Part shown: piece after piece, positions 38,821 to 50,846 of the stretch
Numbering within the stretch: position 1 is the first letter of the stretch
Layout: each line of letters starts with the position of its first letter
DNA from: Endomychus coccineus
Lineage: Eukaryota; Arthropoda; Insecta; Coleoptera; Endomychidae
NCBI GenBank assembly: GCA_958510875.1
Contig: OY294068.1
Location: forward strand, 85,041,043 to 85,105,042
DNA length: 64,000 bases
Reading direction: 5' to 3'
Program-made: the position numbers and the translations under genes
Notes under the pieces: generated by a model
The model's database searches: none
What the model was told of the DNA's origin: nothing
Seen by the model: the letters and a program-made list of their open reading frames with translations, nothing else

Positions 38821-39652
38821 ACGATCATGGGAGATATTCGCGAAAATGTGTTGAAAAACATGATTCCTTGTTATTATCTTTCCTACGGCCTTGTTTCAAG
38901 ACTTCTTAATACTTCATATAAGTACTCTTATTCATATTTAGGTGAGCTGGTTAGCATTTGTATCAAGTCCAAGTCGGTTTTTACAGCAGAATCAAAATAT
39001 CAGTAATAAAAAGCAACTAGATCTGGTTCTGAAACATGAGCAGTCGTAGGAACCTTAGGTCATGAACGTGGATAACGTACGTAATAAAAAAAAAATTTGG
39101 GTAATCATTGCGTATATGGGTACCAGCTCCGATTTTGACGAAACTTTATAGACTACTTACATGTTCCTTATAGAGAATCGAAGGGAAAAAGTCTGCGCAA
39201 AAGTGCCGTTTCCCGAAAAAAAATAATTTGTCCCAAATCAGGACATATTCAGTCACGTTTTTGTTCTATATATAGAGTCACGATTTGCACGAAACTATAA
39301 TTTTTAACAGCCTATGGTATTGTTTCAGTGAATGAATGCTAATTAGAGGTTGAACAGTATCAAGAAACCTTATAATTCATAAGCATTTACCGCCATTTAA
39401 TTATACTTCAACAAGTGACGTACGTCGGAACTAGATTCTCTCCGATACCAAACATTCTCAAACCATAGTATCGTATATTTCATTGGATACGTACTGATAA
39501 CTTCTAAATATAAGTCTTTGGTCAGAATCTTGCTTGCAACAAATGAGCTAGGCAATGAAATGTGCTCCCGCCCTTTGTCACAGTTGATATACCGAATACA
39601 ATGTTGTTTCCGCATCAGCGATTTGCTTCCAATAACGTAGCGACCAAATCCC

Positions 39653-40088
39653 AAGCGGCAATGTTATCGCAGGTTAGTTGGTTAAATTGTTATATGTTTT
39701 TGGGGATACTAGCCTAGTTTGAATCAACATTTTTGTAATTGATGGATTTTCTGATCACGGTTTCATCCGTTCCTCGGTTTTCTCAAAGTAGGATTAACTA
39801 CTCAGAGCAGTTAGCAGAATTAACTGCTCTAAGATGTTCCTTCTTTGAGAATATAGAACATATGAAGCGATGATCATAAAGCATGTAAACCCGCGACATT
39901 GAATGTTACAGATTACTACATAATCTTAACGAAGGAGCATCACCTGCAAATTGTTATTTCCTTGAACCTAGCTCAGACAGGAAGACCCAGGTTCCATATA
40001 CTTTTGGTTCCAGTAGCATGTACGAAACTACAAGCGGCAATGTTATCGCAGGTTAGTTAGTTAAGTTTTATATGTTTTTGGAAATACT
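39653..40088 (+). repeat. 58-bp direct repeat pair
   Basis: CAAGCGGCAATGTTATCGCA begins two copies at 39653-39710 and 40031-40088 that differ at a handful of positions, 378 bp apart. They could be remnants of two solo ends of one element or a simple duplication. Confidence 0.8.
39778..39852. repeat. Nested inverted repeat (two-part hairpin)
   Basis: The inner perfect arms AGAGCAGTTA (39804-39813) and TAACTGCTCT (39821-39830) have a 7-base loop. Outer arms TTCTCAAAGTAGGA and TCCTTCTTTGAGAA, with one mismatch, enclose them. It lies between the two 58-bp repeats. Confidence 0.75.
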
Positions 40089-41482
40089 ATATTAGTAAGA
40101 GTTATTTGAAAGTTTATTTTCAAAATTTATTATTTCTCCTTGCCCTTGTACACATTGAAGTGGTTTCGTTTGATATCGGCAATCACAAAGACCATAGCCA
40201 CTCTGAGCGCTTTTAGAAACAAAGCGGCTATAATAGTGATAGCTGCTCCAATTTACATAAATTTCTAGTTATATTAGAATGTGGTGCCCTGGTGTCTCAC
40301 AGCAGATATATAATTCAATTTTTGATGTAATGTAATAATACCTGAAATATAATATGCACATTTCGCATGCGCTTCGTTCCAATTTCTTTCACAATGCCAT
40401 TGGGACTTACAAAATAAATACATATCAACCATTTATGACGCAAGCAATGTGTTATGGAGAGAAGGAACAGCATTAGGGTGACAAAAAAATCCCAATTTAG
40501 GTGGGAGCCTCCGGATTTCTTACGGACCCTCACGATTATGAAATGTCAAATCGTGAAGCGTCTCGAAAAAAGTAGGTTCAACTTGAAATATTTATAATAA
40601 TTAGTTTTACGATCGATCAGAATTATCGTTCATCGTTCTATAGTTCTGAAAATAGTTTTTGAATGAATTTTCTTTAGCTCTATTTGGATTTTCTAAATAC
40701 AACTATAATTATGTTGATGTATATCTAATGTCTTGTTTCTCAAGTTCGGCGCTTTTTATTTTTGAAAAGGGGGCAATAGAATTAGGATGACTCATAGTTA
40801 ATCATTTATGTTATGACAGCCATATCTTAACAATATATTCAGGTTCATATAATAAAGAATCATAATAGTCGGTTGACTGATTTTAAATTTTTAGTTTCAA
40901 AAATCACTTTATCAGGCAATAGTTGCGGATAAAGTATTCAACTCGCGTATATTAGATATCACACGCTCAATGAATAATATGAGTAAGTACTATTAAATAT
41001 ATGTAAATATTGTATTATAATGAAAACCAACATGTGCGGCTGTAGCCGTCTTGTCCCATTTTGTTCAAGTTAGCTATTTGATGTTGCAAGCCGGTAATAG
41101 CTTTCTGCTTTTTTGTCAAGAAATGATAAATGGTACATTATAATGGTAGTAATTCCTTCATCATAACATAATATACATTTTAGAAGCTCTAGTTTGTTTT
41201 GTTCAATAAATTTTAAGAGCACTTATCATGTTTTAAATTACCAATTCTAAATTGGAAATTAGGTCCCTCTTAATGAATTTATAGTGCGCAAAGTTGAATT
41301 TGTCTCGACGTCAGTTATCCTTGTCTGAACTTACCGCTTTTGAGAATTTACCGTTAATATGACTTAGAATTAATGAAATTGGAATATCTACCACTACTCA
41401 TTTACAAGTGTTTAGTATGAAGGATGTTGAAAAAATGCAATAGCATCTCATAATAAAGAATTGTATTAGTACATCATTACAA

Positions 41483-41870
41483 GGTCGGGCTACTTCTTGA
41501 TTCAGGTTCTCAGTCCAGTTTCATTTCAGAAAATGCATGCAAAAAATTGAAATTGAAATGCAAAAATACATCAGTTAAAATTTCAGGTCTAAACAATACA
41601 ATTTCGAATTCCAATAAAGAATGTGATGTAACGATGCATTCAATTCTTTCTCAATTTAGTATTACAGTCAAATGTTTGATTTTATCAGAAAACACGACTG
41701 TATTGCCAAATATTGAATTAAGTATTACTGAGTTGAATATATCAAGGAATGTCAGTTTAGCTGATCCAAAATTTAACAAACCTCAAAACATTGACATGTG
41801 GTTGGGAGCTAATGTTTTTCGAGAAACCATTCCTTCAGGACAATTTGAATTGGGATCTGATTATTCATTC
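41483..41870 (+). pseudogene. BEL/Pao retrotransposon aspartic protease relic
   Basis: The + frame reads LLLDSGSQSSFISENACKK with the active-site Asp-Ser-Gly. It continues VKISGLNNTISNS, FSITVKCLIL and SLADPKFNKPQNIDMWLGAN, ending FRETIPSGQ. This is the peptidase A17 region of BEL/Pao Pol (family LLDSGSQxxFI ... LADPxFxxPxxIDxLIGA). It is intact from at least 41483 to about 41850, then the similarity ends abruptly against a different transposon relic. Reverse transcriptase and RNase H of this element were not found. An integrase of the same family on the same strand lies at 55575-56637. Confidence 0.75.
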
Positions 41871-41875
41871 GTTCG

Positions 41876-42139
41876 ATGTTCCAGTTTGCGATACACCAAC
41901 ATTCATCTTTAGAGATAATCGACCACAAATTTCTCGTGGCTGATCACATGTATTTAGAAAGTAATGTTGACCATGCGGTCGTTGAGCGCGCAAAGAAGAG
42001 GACTTCCACTGACATCCATGTGCCTAGGCATTGGTACCAACTAGTCTGCACGGCAAGCAAAAAGAAAAAATGTAAGGTAAATGTTATGAAACCGAAAAAT
42101 TTCTTTCGGTTCTCAGCCCCAATTTCAAAAGGTCCTTGA
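41876..42139 (+). pseudogene. C-terminal fragment of an insect DDE transposase family
   Basis: An 87-codon frame reads DHKFLVADHMYLESNVDHAV followed by VERAKKRTSTDIHVPRHWYQ and KVNVMKPKNFFRF. It resembles the region around the last catalytic residue of the transposase family also present at 44033-45985 (there QMEADSMYSTIER, NVPADYVGLC). The match is in order: H/Q-x-E-x-D, I/VER, VP-x-x-Y/W, YKV, FF. It is fused directly after the BEL/Pao protease. Confidence 0.5.
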
Positions 42140-42354
42140 CAAAACAAATTGGAAACTTTCAAGATGAGAATAGTTTGCTGGTTTAGTTATACATAGGGAA
42201 CCATAGTCCAATATAAATTAAGCTTAGATGTGAACGAATATGTTGAAGAAGTCACCTATTTTCAAAAATGTAATAAAACTTGGTAAAGTTGAGCACGGAT
42301 GCTAGTCCTTATGACGTGGGATATTAGCTGTCATACATATTACCGAATAAACAA

Positions 42355-42708
42355 GGTTGAATTTTAGCTTATGGCTCGCGCACATTAAAACTAGTCATAT
42401 TGAAAAAGGACTGACTATTATTTATGGCCTATGTTAGTTCAATCAACATTTATTTGGTAAAGAATTCACTCTTACAACAAATAATAAGCTGCTGTTAGCA
42501 ATATTTAGTTGGAATAAGGGTATACCCAATACTTAGCAAGTCGATTATACGACGTTGGTCACCTATTCTCTCCAACTATCAATACAAAATTGTTCATGTG
42601 AAATCTGAGAATAATTCAGTTGACATTTTATCACGGTTAACCATCGATAATGAAAATGAGATGTGGAAATCGGTAGAAATAAATTACATCAAGTATTTAT
42701 CAGACTAA
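42355..42708 (+). pseudogene. Ty3/gypsy RNase H and linker relic
   Basis: Translation shows ILAYGSRTLN, HIEKGLTIIYG, FNQHLFGKEFTLTTNNK and LLLAIFSWNKGIP, then in another frame RRWSPILSNYQYKIVHVKSE and VDILSRLTIDNE. This is the RNase H C-terminal half plus the linker before integrase (family EKEALAIIFGVxKFHQYLYG, LVTDHKPLLAIF, ADxLSRLP). The catalytic Asp of TDHK is Asn here. At least two frameshifts and stops. No adjoining RT or integrase was found. Confidence 0.75.
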
Positions 42709-44032
42709 GTTGAGCGCGTTGTTGGAGATTATAGACGGATCAATAAACCCGCATGGATATGTGGAACCTAAAAAAATTGTTGATATTCATAATTTTTGCT
42801 AAAGATCCGTGAACTTGATCGTCTATGTGAATCGCATACAAATCAAATTTCAAAATCACATGTACAATGTTTGTTACAGTTAATCTCTTCAAACAGTTTG
42901 ATATATTAGAAAATTTGGAAGGTATACAGGAAATTGCAGACGGTAACAAAACAGATTTGTCAGCTAACAATATTGGAGAAAAAACTCCTAGATGGTCTAA
43001 CGCAAATCTTAGATTGCCGGAACGACTATATTATGATTAACATTTTGTTCGAAACTAAGCTAAGGTGTGTTCCAAATTTGAGCAGAGGAGAGTGTAATGT
43101 ATTTAACTATGAGTTACCATTATTCAGAACATCTGTAGGTTCATATTTTATACACATATGTGTGTTAAACACGTATGTTACGGTTTTATATGTATTCCTT
43201 ATAATTCACTGCTGATGCGAGCTACTATCTACGTGTATTGCCAGGCGTAGAAAACATGATATAAGTAATATATCCTACTATTCATGTGTATCGGGTTGAA
43301 GATCATATGTATAAGAATAGCAAGAATTATCATTATATACCGGCCAAATAACAAGAATAACAAGCATTGGTTGAATATCAATAAATATGACAAAATGAAT
43401 CTGTAAAATACAACGTGAATAACCCTCAAAAAACGAAGATTACCGCAAAACTCAGGTAACGAATATGAATAAAGGAAACGACACTATTGCACTGAAATTC
43501 AAATGATGTCTGATACAAAGGATGACACACTCACCTACGACACAACTGCATCAAAGGTGCTTCCTTTGAAGGGAGACATGTGTCACGATTCCGTTTTTCA
43601 CCAAATTCAATTATTACCAATCTATATTTTTCTTCATTATTGTATATCATTTAATTCCTATTATAATCGTTCAGATATGTTATTTCAATGTATTATCCGA
43701 TTACAAAACTTACTTCGAACCATTTCCTTTCAGTCGCTGTTGATTTCATCCTCAGATACTTTTATATTGCGAATAATGAATAATGGTGTCATGTCAGCAT
43801 TGTGTTCATCATTCGGCCGGACAAGTTCGATAACATGTGAACTCATGATTGGGAGATTTCATCAATAAATTCTATATAAGAGATAGACTCAGGAAAAGTA
43901 AGGATTCAAACTCCACTTTCTTGTGTAACACATCGATCTGAATAGTGTTTTGATGTTTTTCATAATTTTTCAAATTTTAATGGAGAACCAATTGAACTGA
44001 TGCATAGATAAATAATAAGTCGTTTTTTCTAG
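42709..44032. other. No recognisable gene
   Basis: The open frames at 42934-43215 and 43503-43868 (+) and 42740-42970 and 43229-43429 (-) have no family resemblance. The region could hold the missing integrase of the gypsy relic to its left, but no HHCC or DDE signature is visible. Confidence 0.4.
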
Positions 44033-45985
44033 ATATTCCACAAGTCACTGATGGTCTTTTCAAAGAAACAGATTTATCTGATCTGACAAATTTTATAGAA
44101 AGTAATGAACCAGAATTTGAAAGAGAAAATAACGACCGCCATAGTCTATCGATAGAATTTTTAACTTAATATTGAAATAGAAAATACCACGACAAATGGA
44201 AATTTTGCAATCGCTATAAAAGATCATATAGAGATCAAAAACTACGTTGAATAGCAGCTACTGGAGAGGATCCAGTTTCTGAATCTCAGATGTAGATGTA
44301 AAATATTACTGCAAATGAAACTAGTGTAAGAATAAGAAGGAAATGACAGTTGATGCGTACGGGAGATTGGAATAACAACCTGGCAAAAATTGAACGAGAA
44401 GTGGAAAAAGAATATAATCGTAGAAAAAGTGGTGGAAAATTCGAATGTTGTATTGAAAGAGAAGAAAGAATTAAAAACCGTGCAACTGCAAAGCACTCTT
44501 GAAGGGTAAATCATTGCACTGTAAGACGTTATGTGAAGAAGACAGAAATACTACATTCACGCGATTCTGATCTAAAATGGAATGGAATCAGAGAAAAGTG
44601 TACGTGATTTTTTGAATCTATTGTAAACTCACACAGACAAGCAGAAACAGAGTCGATGAAAACGTTTTCAAGAGAAACTAGTAGTTAGTATATCATCTGA
44701 AAGATAATGAAGGACGGATGTAAGCAAATACTTAAATACTCATTGTGCAGAAGAGAATAAGAATCTAGATTGGTTGAAAAACCAAGACTTCCAAGACAAA
44801 AATAATGTTGAAAAGTTATCAGAAAACTATGATCTTGTAGAATCAGATCGTTAAAATAATATGAAAAGAAAGCTGAAACGTTTTTTTATGAATTACCCAA
44901 AATTGAGTCATACTACTGTCGAGTTACATCGACGAAGCTATACCTGGGATCCAACTGGCAATCATCTACACTTCATAAATTTCATAGAAATTGGTGCCAA
45001 CCGAAACAAGATCGTTTTCTATCCATTGCGTCGTTTTACCAGGTTTTTGATGAAATAACGTATGGCTTTTCCGACCAAAAAAGGACAAATGTGATGCGTG
45101 TGTGGTGTACCGAACCGAAAATTAAACTAATGAATTCTTTGACTCGCACTAGGTGAAAAAAAAGAAGGCGGAAGTCAGAAATCCAAAGCATCCGCAAATA
45201 ATAAGGTGTTTTTCATGGACTTACAATCTCTCTTACTGTCGCCAAGATCAGATGTTTAATCGCTATATTTTGAGACGAAGCTTACAGTCCACAAGTTCAC
45301 CTCTTTTAATTCAAAAACGAACGATGAATACTGGCATATTTGGCATGAGTCAGGTGTTGGTTCAACAGCAAATGGCTACGGTTCTATTATCTGTCAGTTT
45401 CTGAATGGACATGTTAAAGACCACCTATATCTTGGACAAAATATTATCTTGCTTAGCGATGGATGTACACCGCACAATAGAAACCTCATTCAGCGGTCTA
45501 ATTAATCTGTCTATGACTTTCAATATAGCCATTGAACAAACATTTCTAGTGGAGGTCCATATACCCAAATGGAGGCAGATTCCATGTATTCTACTATCGA
45601 ACGAAAAATTCGCCATGCCGACAGAAATGTACCTGCTGACTATGTTGGATTATGTGTACAAGTAGGAGAAAAACCGAGGCCGTACAAGGTATATTATTTC
45701 GAGTATGCATTCTTCAAAGATTTAAAAAAGATCCTATTCTTCAATTCTTTACGACCTGTAAAAAGTGGGCGCTCCTTTGGTAACGGATATACGCGCCTTA
45801 AAATATACCCCAGATGGTTTCCTGTTTTACATGCTAAGACACTCGGACGATTATGTTGAGTTTGAATATCGTATGCCCAAAGATAAACGAAAGGAACTTG
45901 CCTGTGAACTGAAAATCATTTCAGCTTTATATGACATGTCTATACCTATAAAAATGAGAAATATCTTCACTTACAGTTTATGAAA
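44033..45985 (+). pseudogene. Insect DDE transposase relic
   Basis: A strong splice-acceptor-like TTTTTTCTAG ends at 44032 and opens DIPQVTDGLFKETDLSDL. Farther on: CKAPLKGKSLHCKTLCEEDR with TTFTRFWSKMEWNQRKVYV (Cys pairs of an N-terminal zinc-binding segment), HKFTSFNSKTNDEYWHIWHE, FFMDLQS (45211 on; candidate first Asp at 45218), IILLSDGCTPHNRN (second Asp at 45458) and QMEADSMYSTIERKIRH (45570 on), then NVPADYVGLCVQVGEKPRPY and the tail GYTRLKIYPRWF. The pattern MDLQ / SDGCxxQNRN / HTQMECDSMHSTIER belongs to a transposase-like family abundant in insects and Hydra whose superfamily I cannot name. At least four frameshifts break it. Confidence 0.65.
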
Positions 45986-47162
45986 AAAAAGTCTTCGAAG
46001 CGATTATCATAGTTTCTATGATAATTTGCCTTATAAATAATAATGTTATGTTCATTATTTAGGTTTAATATCTTTCAAGATATTTATAATCGTATGGCAG
46101 TTGTTATTTCTCTTGATATTTTTGTAAAACATCCAATAAAGAAGTGTCAAATGATATTTTTAATGTTAAAACATACCTACAAGAAAATAAACCGTATTTT
46201 CAAAAGCATGTAGGCCCATCAAAATTAACTATAGAATATATTTCCAGCCAATTGTATGAAAATTTAAATTTAAACATTTATTCTAAGTACTTCTATATCT
46301 TACTTTTACTCTGATAACTCTCTGTGTTAATTGATAAAATATTTTGTTGGTGCCCTGTAAAATTCAGATTTTGTGATTCAAGGGTTTTCTGATTAAGGCG
46401 ACGATATGTGCTCAACTAACATACTAACAGTTACAGTGATGCCACCACAGATCAGTAAGTAACTTATTCATCTGAGGTTGCCACCCAACATATCCATCAT
46501 TATTCATTACAGTCCTTCGTGTTCAAACGTTCGTATGGTGATGTTTCTGTATTTTGCTATTAGAATGAAGGATTGTTTGGAATCAACCGGAAAGGACTAG
46601 ATCTTTCAGTAAAGGTATAAATTCATTATTGAAATGCATATGACAGTTCCAAATTCTTGAATAGTCTGGCGTCACATTTGACTATGGCAATTCATCCTAA
46701 TTATGTGGAAGTAAAGTTTGATTATAATGCTAGACATATTCAATGAAGTTGCATCAGACCATTTATTATATAGGTTTTTCATCAATTTCAATTGAACAAG
46801 GTAGCAATAGTTTCCCGTTCAAATATTATTAATTTTTGGATTCGGTATGCAGTACTTCATGGGATCCATCTCTGATTACTCATATTTCCAGCGTCTCAAA
46901 ACAAGTTTCTCCCCAACGTTTTTGTTGCAATGGTCTCCAGGTGAACGAAATTACTAATATCAAACGAACAACACACCGTTTCAATAGTGGTTGAAAACAA
47001 ATGTAGTATTCCTTGTAGTACTGCTACTGAATTGATGATTCGGGACTAGGACAAATAATAAATGATTCAATTAATATAATTATGAATTATGATGTATAAC
47101 CATATAAGAATCTCTTATGTATCACTGATTAGAGCCCTGAATAGTGATAAATTCCTGAATAT
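45986..47162. other. No recognisable gene
   Basis: A+T-rich, with no open frame longer than chance and no repeats noticed. Confidence 0.5.
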
Positions 47163-47745
47163 ATTCGCACGGTCGTACATACAGGTCTGGAAACTCGGGG
47201 CTGTTTCCTATGTGAGAAGTGAGACCGCTAAGCGTCGACTGTCGCGTAGTACCAAAAGACGTCACGTGAGAGTATTCTCTGACAACTGTCATTCTTAAGT
47301 TGTAAACACAAAGAATACCTGCGTTTTTAGAAACAAATTACGAAACTGTGCATTGTGCTGAAATGCAAAACGTGATACAAAAGTGTAAAGCAAAAAACTT
47401 CTGTTTTTAAAGCCGAAAGATGCGGAAATGCGAAAAAAGTGGATGCTTGCGATTAAGGATAGAAATCGTTTTAACGAAGTCTTTTATGTGTGCGAGCATG
47501 TATAACGAAAAATTGGAAGTTATTTTCAAGGTGAGTAATACATTTTGACAAGAGTAAAGTTTTATTCCTCTCTCAAATCAGAATACTTAGTAACACTGCT
47601 TGCGATTCCGGAAAGAAATCGTTTTACCACTTCGAGATCCAAGCGCTAGCTAGTGGCTGAGCGAGGAACTACGAGTTTGGCGACGCGTAAGAGACCCATG
47701 TCAAACATACGAGTCCCCAGACCTGTATGTACGATCGTGGAATGA
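47163..47745. mobile_element. Short inverted-repeat DNA transposon derivative carrying a THAP domain
   Basis: The left end TCGTACATACAGGTCTGG (47173 on, with ATTCGCACGG before it) is inverted at the right end (47710-47744, CCAGACCTGTATGTACGA then TCGTGGAAT). Similarity continues imperfectly inward for roughly 80 bp. The core holds a THAP-like zinc finger and a splice-donor-like site, so the ~0.58-kb unit is probably an internally deleted relative of a THAP-type (P-element-like) transposon. Confidence 0.55.
47340..47530 (+). pseudogene. THAP-like zinc-finger exon
   Basis: Translation reads CIVLKCKT, SVKQKTSVF, then PKDAEMRKKWMLAIKDRN and FNEVFYVCEHV. This follows the THAP C2CH pattern (C-x2-4-C, FPKDxxxRxxWxxAI, VCxxHF), the DNA-binding domain of P-element-type transposases. 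The last metal ligand segment reads CEHV where CEHHF is usual. A frameshift lies near the start of the helix segment, and CAAGGTGAGT near 47530 looks like an exon end with donor. The catalytic domain is absent. Confidence 0.55.
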
Positions 47746-48162
47746 GGTTATATAGAGTCAATAATTTTGATAGTACATTTGACAACATGTGCCAGTATAC
47801 TAGAAGGTTATATTTAAGAGAGAATAATAATTGCATAATATTATAACCATACATTAGCTGTTTCTAAAACATACCCAATATATTTCCAGTCTCTCCAATT
47901 ATATATTTCACCCGCAGATGTGTCCGAAAGCGGGAATTTGTGCTGGTAAGAGTGAGGAAAGTTAGTGATTTCATTACAGTTTATTATGTGAATATGAACA
48001 TCTGGAAGGATGATAGCTCATAGATAAGCATATGTCTATGTTTTATTTTGTTTCAAGTTCATATGGATAGGTCATTCCAATTTTGTTGTTTACCGATTAA
48101 CTTTCGTCATATGGTTTGCCGCCTGAGCTTTGTCACTTACTATTGAGTTTTCTGAGATAGAT
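47746..48162. other. No recognisable gene
   Basis: Nothing beyond short chance frames. Confidence 0.4.
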
Positions 48163-49140
48163 CATTTCATGTGGTGGTTGATGGAGTATTCTCCGATACA
48201 ATGGCTATCAACGCTGGTGTTTCACATGTATCTGTCTTGGCACCAACTTTGTTTCTTCTCCGTATAAACGACCTGCTGGAAGTGACCACCTGTCCCGTCC
48301 GCAGCTTTGTATATGATGATACACTCTATACCTTTTTCTCATCTAGAGTGCCTATACTATCCAATGAAGCCAGAGGAGCGAGGCAGAGACAGGTTGACGC
48401 AATTAATATAGATCTATCAAAGATTCTGAAATGGGGATCTGATATATAGTAGAGTTAATGCAACCAAAACTCAAGCTTGAGTTCTCTCCAGGAAGTCTGA
48501 TCACATAATCCCTGATACGATGATGTTATGTGAAGACTGCTTCACAAAAATTTGATTTTCTATGCCATGCCAATAGCTGCTTTACATCCCAGCAGCTCGC
48601 AGCTCCTCATAATCTACAAGGCAGAGATTCAACCTGTTCTGGAGTACTGCTCACATGTTTGGAGTTCGGCTTCCAAACATACGCTGAAGCTGGAATTATA
48701 TCCAGAGATCGTTTGATTGATAATGTCACACTTATGAGTTCATTGACTCATCTAGAACATCATAGAAAGATGGGAGATCTCTCTTTTCTATAGATATTTT
48801 TATGGTCGGTGTTTATCAGGAATCTTGTCTGTTATTCCACCACCAATGATTCCATATACGCGGACTAGACAAGCTCAAAGTAGTCACCAATTCATTGACA
48901 AGCTCCAGAACTGCCGAACTTCGTCCTACCGGACTTAATTTTTTTATCGAACAGCGAAGTTGTGGAACTCTTTACCTAGTGATGTCTTTTCCTCAGTCTT
49001 CAGCCTCCGAACCTTCAGGAGAAAATTCGAATGCCTATCTCCTCTCCCAAAATTCCCACCGCTGACTCACACGATCTTCTTCGAACATTAATGGTTTCCC
49101 TCTCGTGTAATCAAAGTATAAAAAAGAACAATAAAGGATG
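48163..49140 (+). pseudogene. LINE C: CR1/Jockey-like RT C-terminal relic with 3' end
   Basis: The frame 48171-48449 reads VVVDGVFSDTMAINAGVSHV, SVLAPTLFLLRINDLL and SFVYDDTLY, i.e. RT motifs where the family has GVPQGSVLSPTLFL and SFADDSTLH; the second box keeps both Asp. Later fragments read HRKMGDLSLFYRYFYGRC, SVIPPPMIPYTRTRQ, AQSSHQF and YRTAKLWNSLPSDVFSS, typical of the ORF2 C-terminus. An AATAAA near 49131 may mark the 3' end. The 5' part is missing. Stops and frameshifts throughout. Confidence 0.75.
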
Positions 49141-49879
49141 CATTATGATTCCAAATCTACGAGTATTCTCTCCAGATTCATGTTATAGTATCGTGAAATT
49201 GTGATATGAATGATAATGTATTCTTGATCCAAATTCGAAGTGCTGCCTCAAATGTAGTATTATATTGCTATAATAGATACCGTTTTCATTCAATAACCTT
49301 TTGTTTTGTTATTATATGTATATACACACATCATCGTCGTTAGGACATTAGGGGCAATATATTGATTATTTATGATAAAATTATGTCACGTGATCATGTA
49401 AGGCAATAATCATATGACAATAACTTAATGTTGCTCTCTGAAATCTTATTATTGTTCTAGTCTGGTGATTACCAGATATTGGTACTAACCAAATTCCCAT
49501 TGCTATTACGTTCCATTTACGTCTCATTTAGCTGATGTGTAACGCTACCACGTTATTCTCTAGGAAGATGTTCTAATTTTGGAATTCTCAATAAGGGAAT
49601 GTATTTCAAAATGTTATAAGTTTTGAAAATGAATCAAGTTCATAATGTCAAAATTCACTTATTCTTACCTAATCATCATTTTAACATTAGAACAGCGAAA
49701 CTTTCAGTGCTTGTTGATGAAGTATTGAAATATTATCACTTATCGTAAACATTTCTAATAATGATAATAAATAGGGTGAATAGGTGTAAAATTATCAAGA
49801 AAGGGAATCATGAAGCTTGAAAACTTGATAAATGCTGATCAGACTGAAACACATTTCAAAGATATAAAAAACAGCAGGA
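49141..49879. other. No recognisable gene
   Basis: A+T-rich; nothing recognised. Confidence 0.45.
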
Positions 49880-50846
49880 ATGATTATCATCCATAAAACC
49901 GGAAAACTGTCGTCATACGACCAATAAAACTCTTACCAATAATCTGGAAATTGTGGAAAAACTATTATTGAAAAGAATGAAACAATTATGGGAAGAATAG
50001 GGTGTTCATGAATGGCACTCAATGGACATCATCGAGAAAACACAATATGAAGACAGCAAGGTTCGGTTGAGCATATTCCTAAACATAAGCTATCTTTTGA
50101 CAGGGTGTTAAATGAGACTAATCATTAAAATGAAGAAGATACTTTTCAAGCAATATGCATAATCTTTACAATTATATAGCACAGGAAGAACTTTTCTGCT
50201 GAATAAAAAGATTACTACTCATCTATGAAGAGAATGACAGCAGATGTGCCGCAGGGGACTATGGTGAGGCCCATGCTTTACGTATGATTCACTCATAATA
50301 AAACAATTATTGATGACAAGGTTGGAGAACGGAGCTTGATGAGAATGAATCTGCACATACGGACTTGACGAATAACAAAGTACATAGTCCTGTGAGAATA
50401 AGTGAACATTATTCGTCATAAAAAAACGTCCAAATATCTGAAAATGAATCTTGATATAGAACTAAAATGGAAGGAACATACAAGTATAAATAAGAAGAGA
50501 ACAGAATTGAACATCTAATAAAAAAAAATTACGGGCTAGTATGAAGAAGGTTACGTTCAACAATACATAATTAAATCTTGATATACAAACAAGAACTAAA
50601 ACCCATAAGGGTTTCTGGTATCTAATCATGCGGATTTGCAGGGAAGATCAAGAATGATTATTCAAAAACTTTGAAACAGAGTTTTGCGGAATGAACCAAC
50701 AGCAGCAGTGCAGGTCAAGAAATTTGCAAATTAGCACGAAACTGTTTTGTATAAGCATGTCAATCCTGAAGTTATATCTGTTATAAAAAATTGTAATCTA
50801 TCAAGGTGGCTTGAAAGAGCTAAGCCAGTTAAGTAAGTGTGGTGAA
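49880..50846 (+). pseudogene. LINE D: Jockey-type ORF2 relic
   Basis: The highly decayed + translation keeps islands in the expected order: VIRPIKLLPIIWKLWKN (RT finger; family YRPISLLPIISKLFEKLL), DVPQGTMVRPMLYV (family GVPQGSVLGPLLYV), TSKYLKMNLDIELKWKEH (family VKYLGMHLDRRLTWKKH) and LYKHVNPEVISVIKNCNLSR with WLERAKPV (C-terminus; family HxNxLAxxLLDxxxxxRRLKR). The FADD box is not readable. This is a different lineage from LINE C, judged from its C-terminal motif. Confidence 0.6.

Larger units (their letters stand above)
38821..41482. other. No recognisable gene; contains a direct repeat and a hairpin
   Basis: The open frames at 39397-39654 and 40315-40533 (-) have no recognisable domain. 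The two structural features are listed separately. From 40540 to 41480 I see only A+T-rich sequence. Confidence 0.4.
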
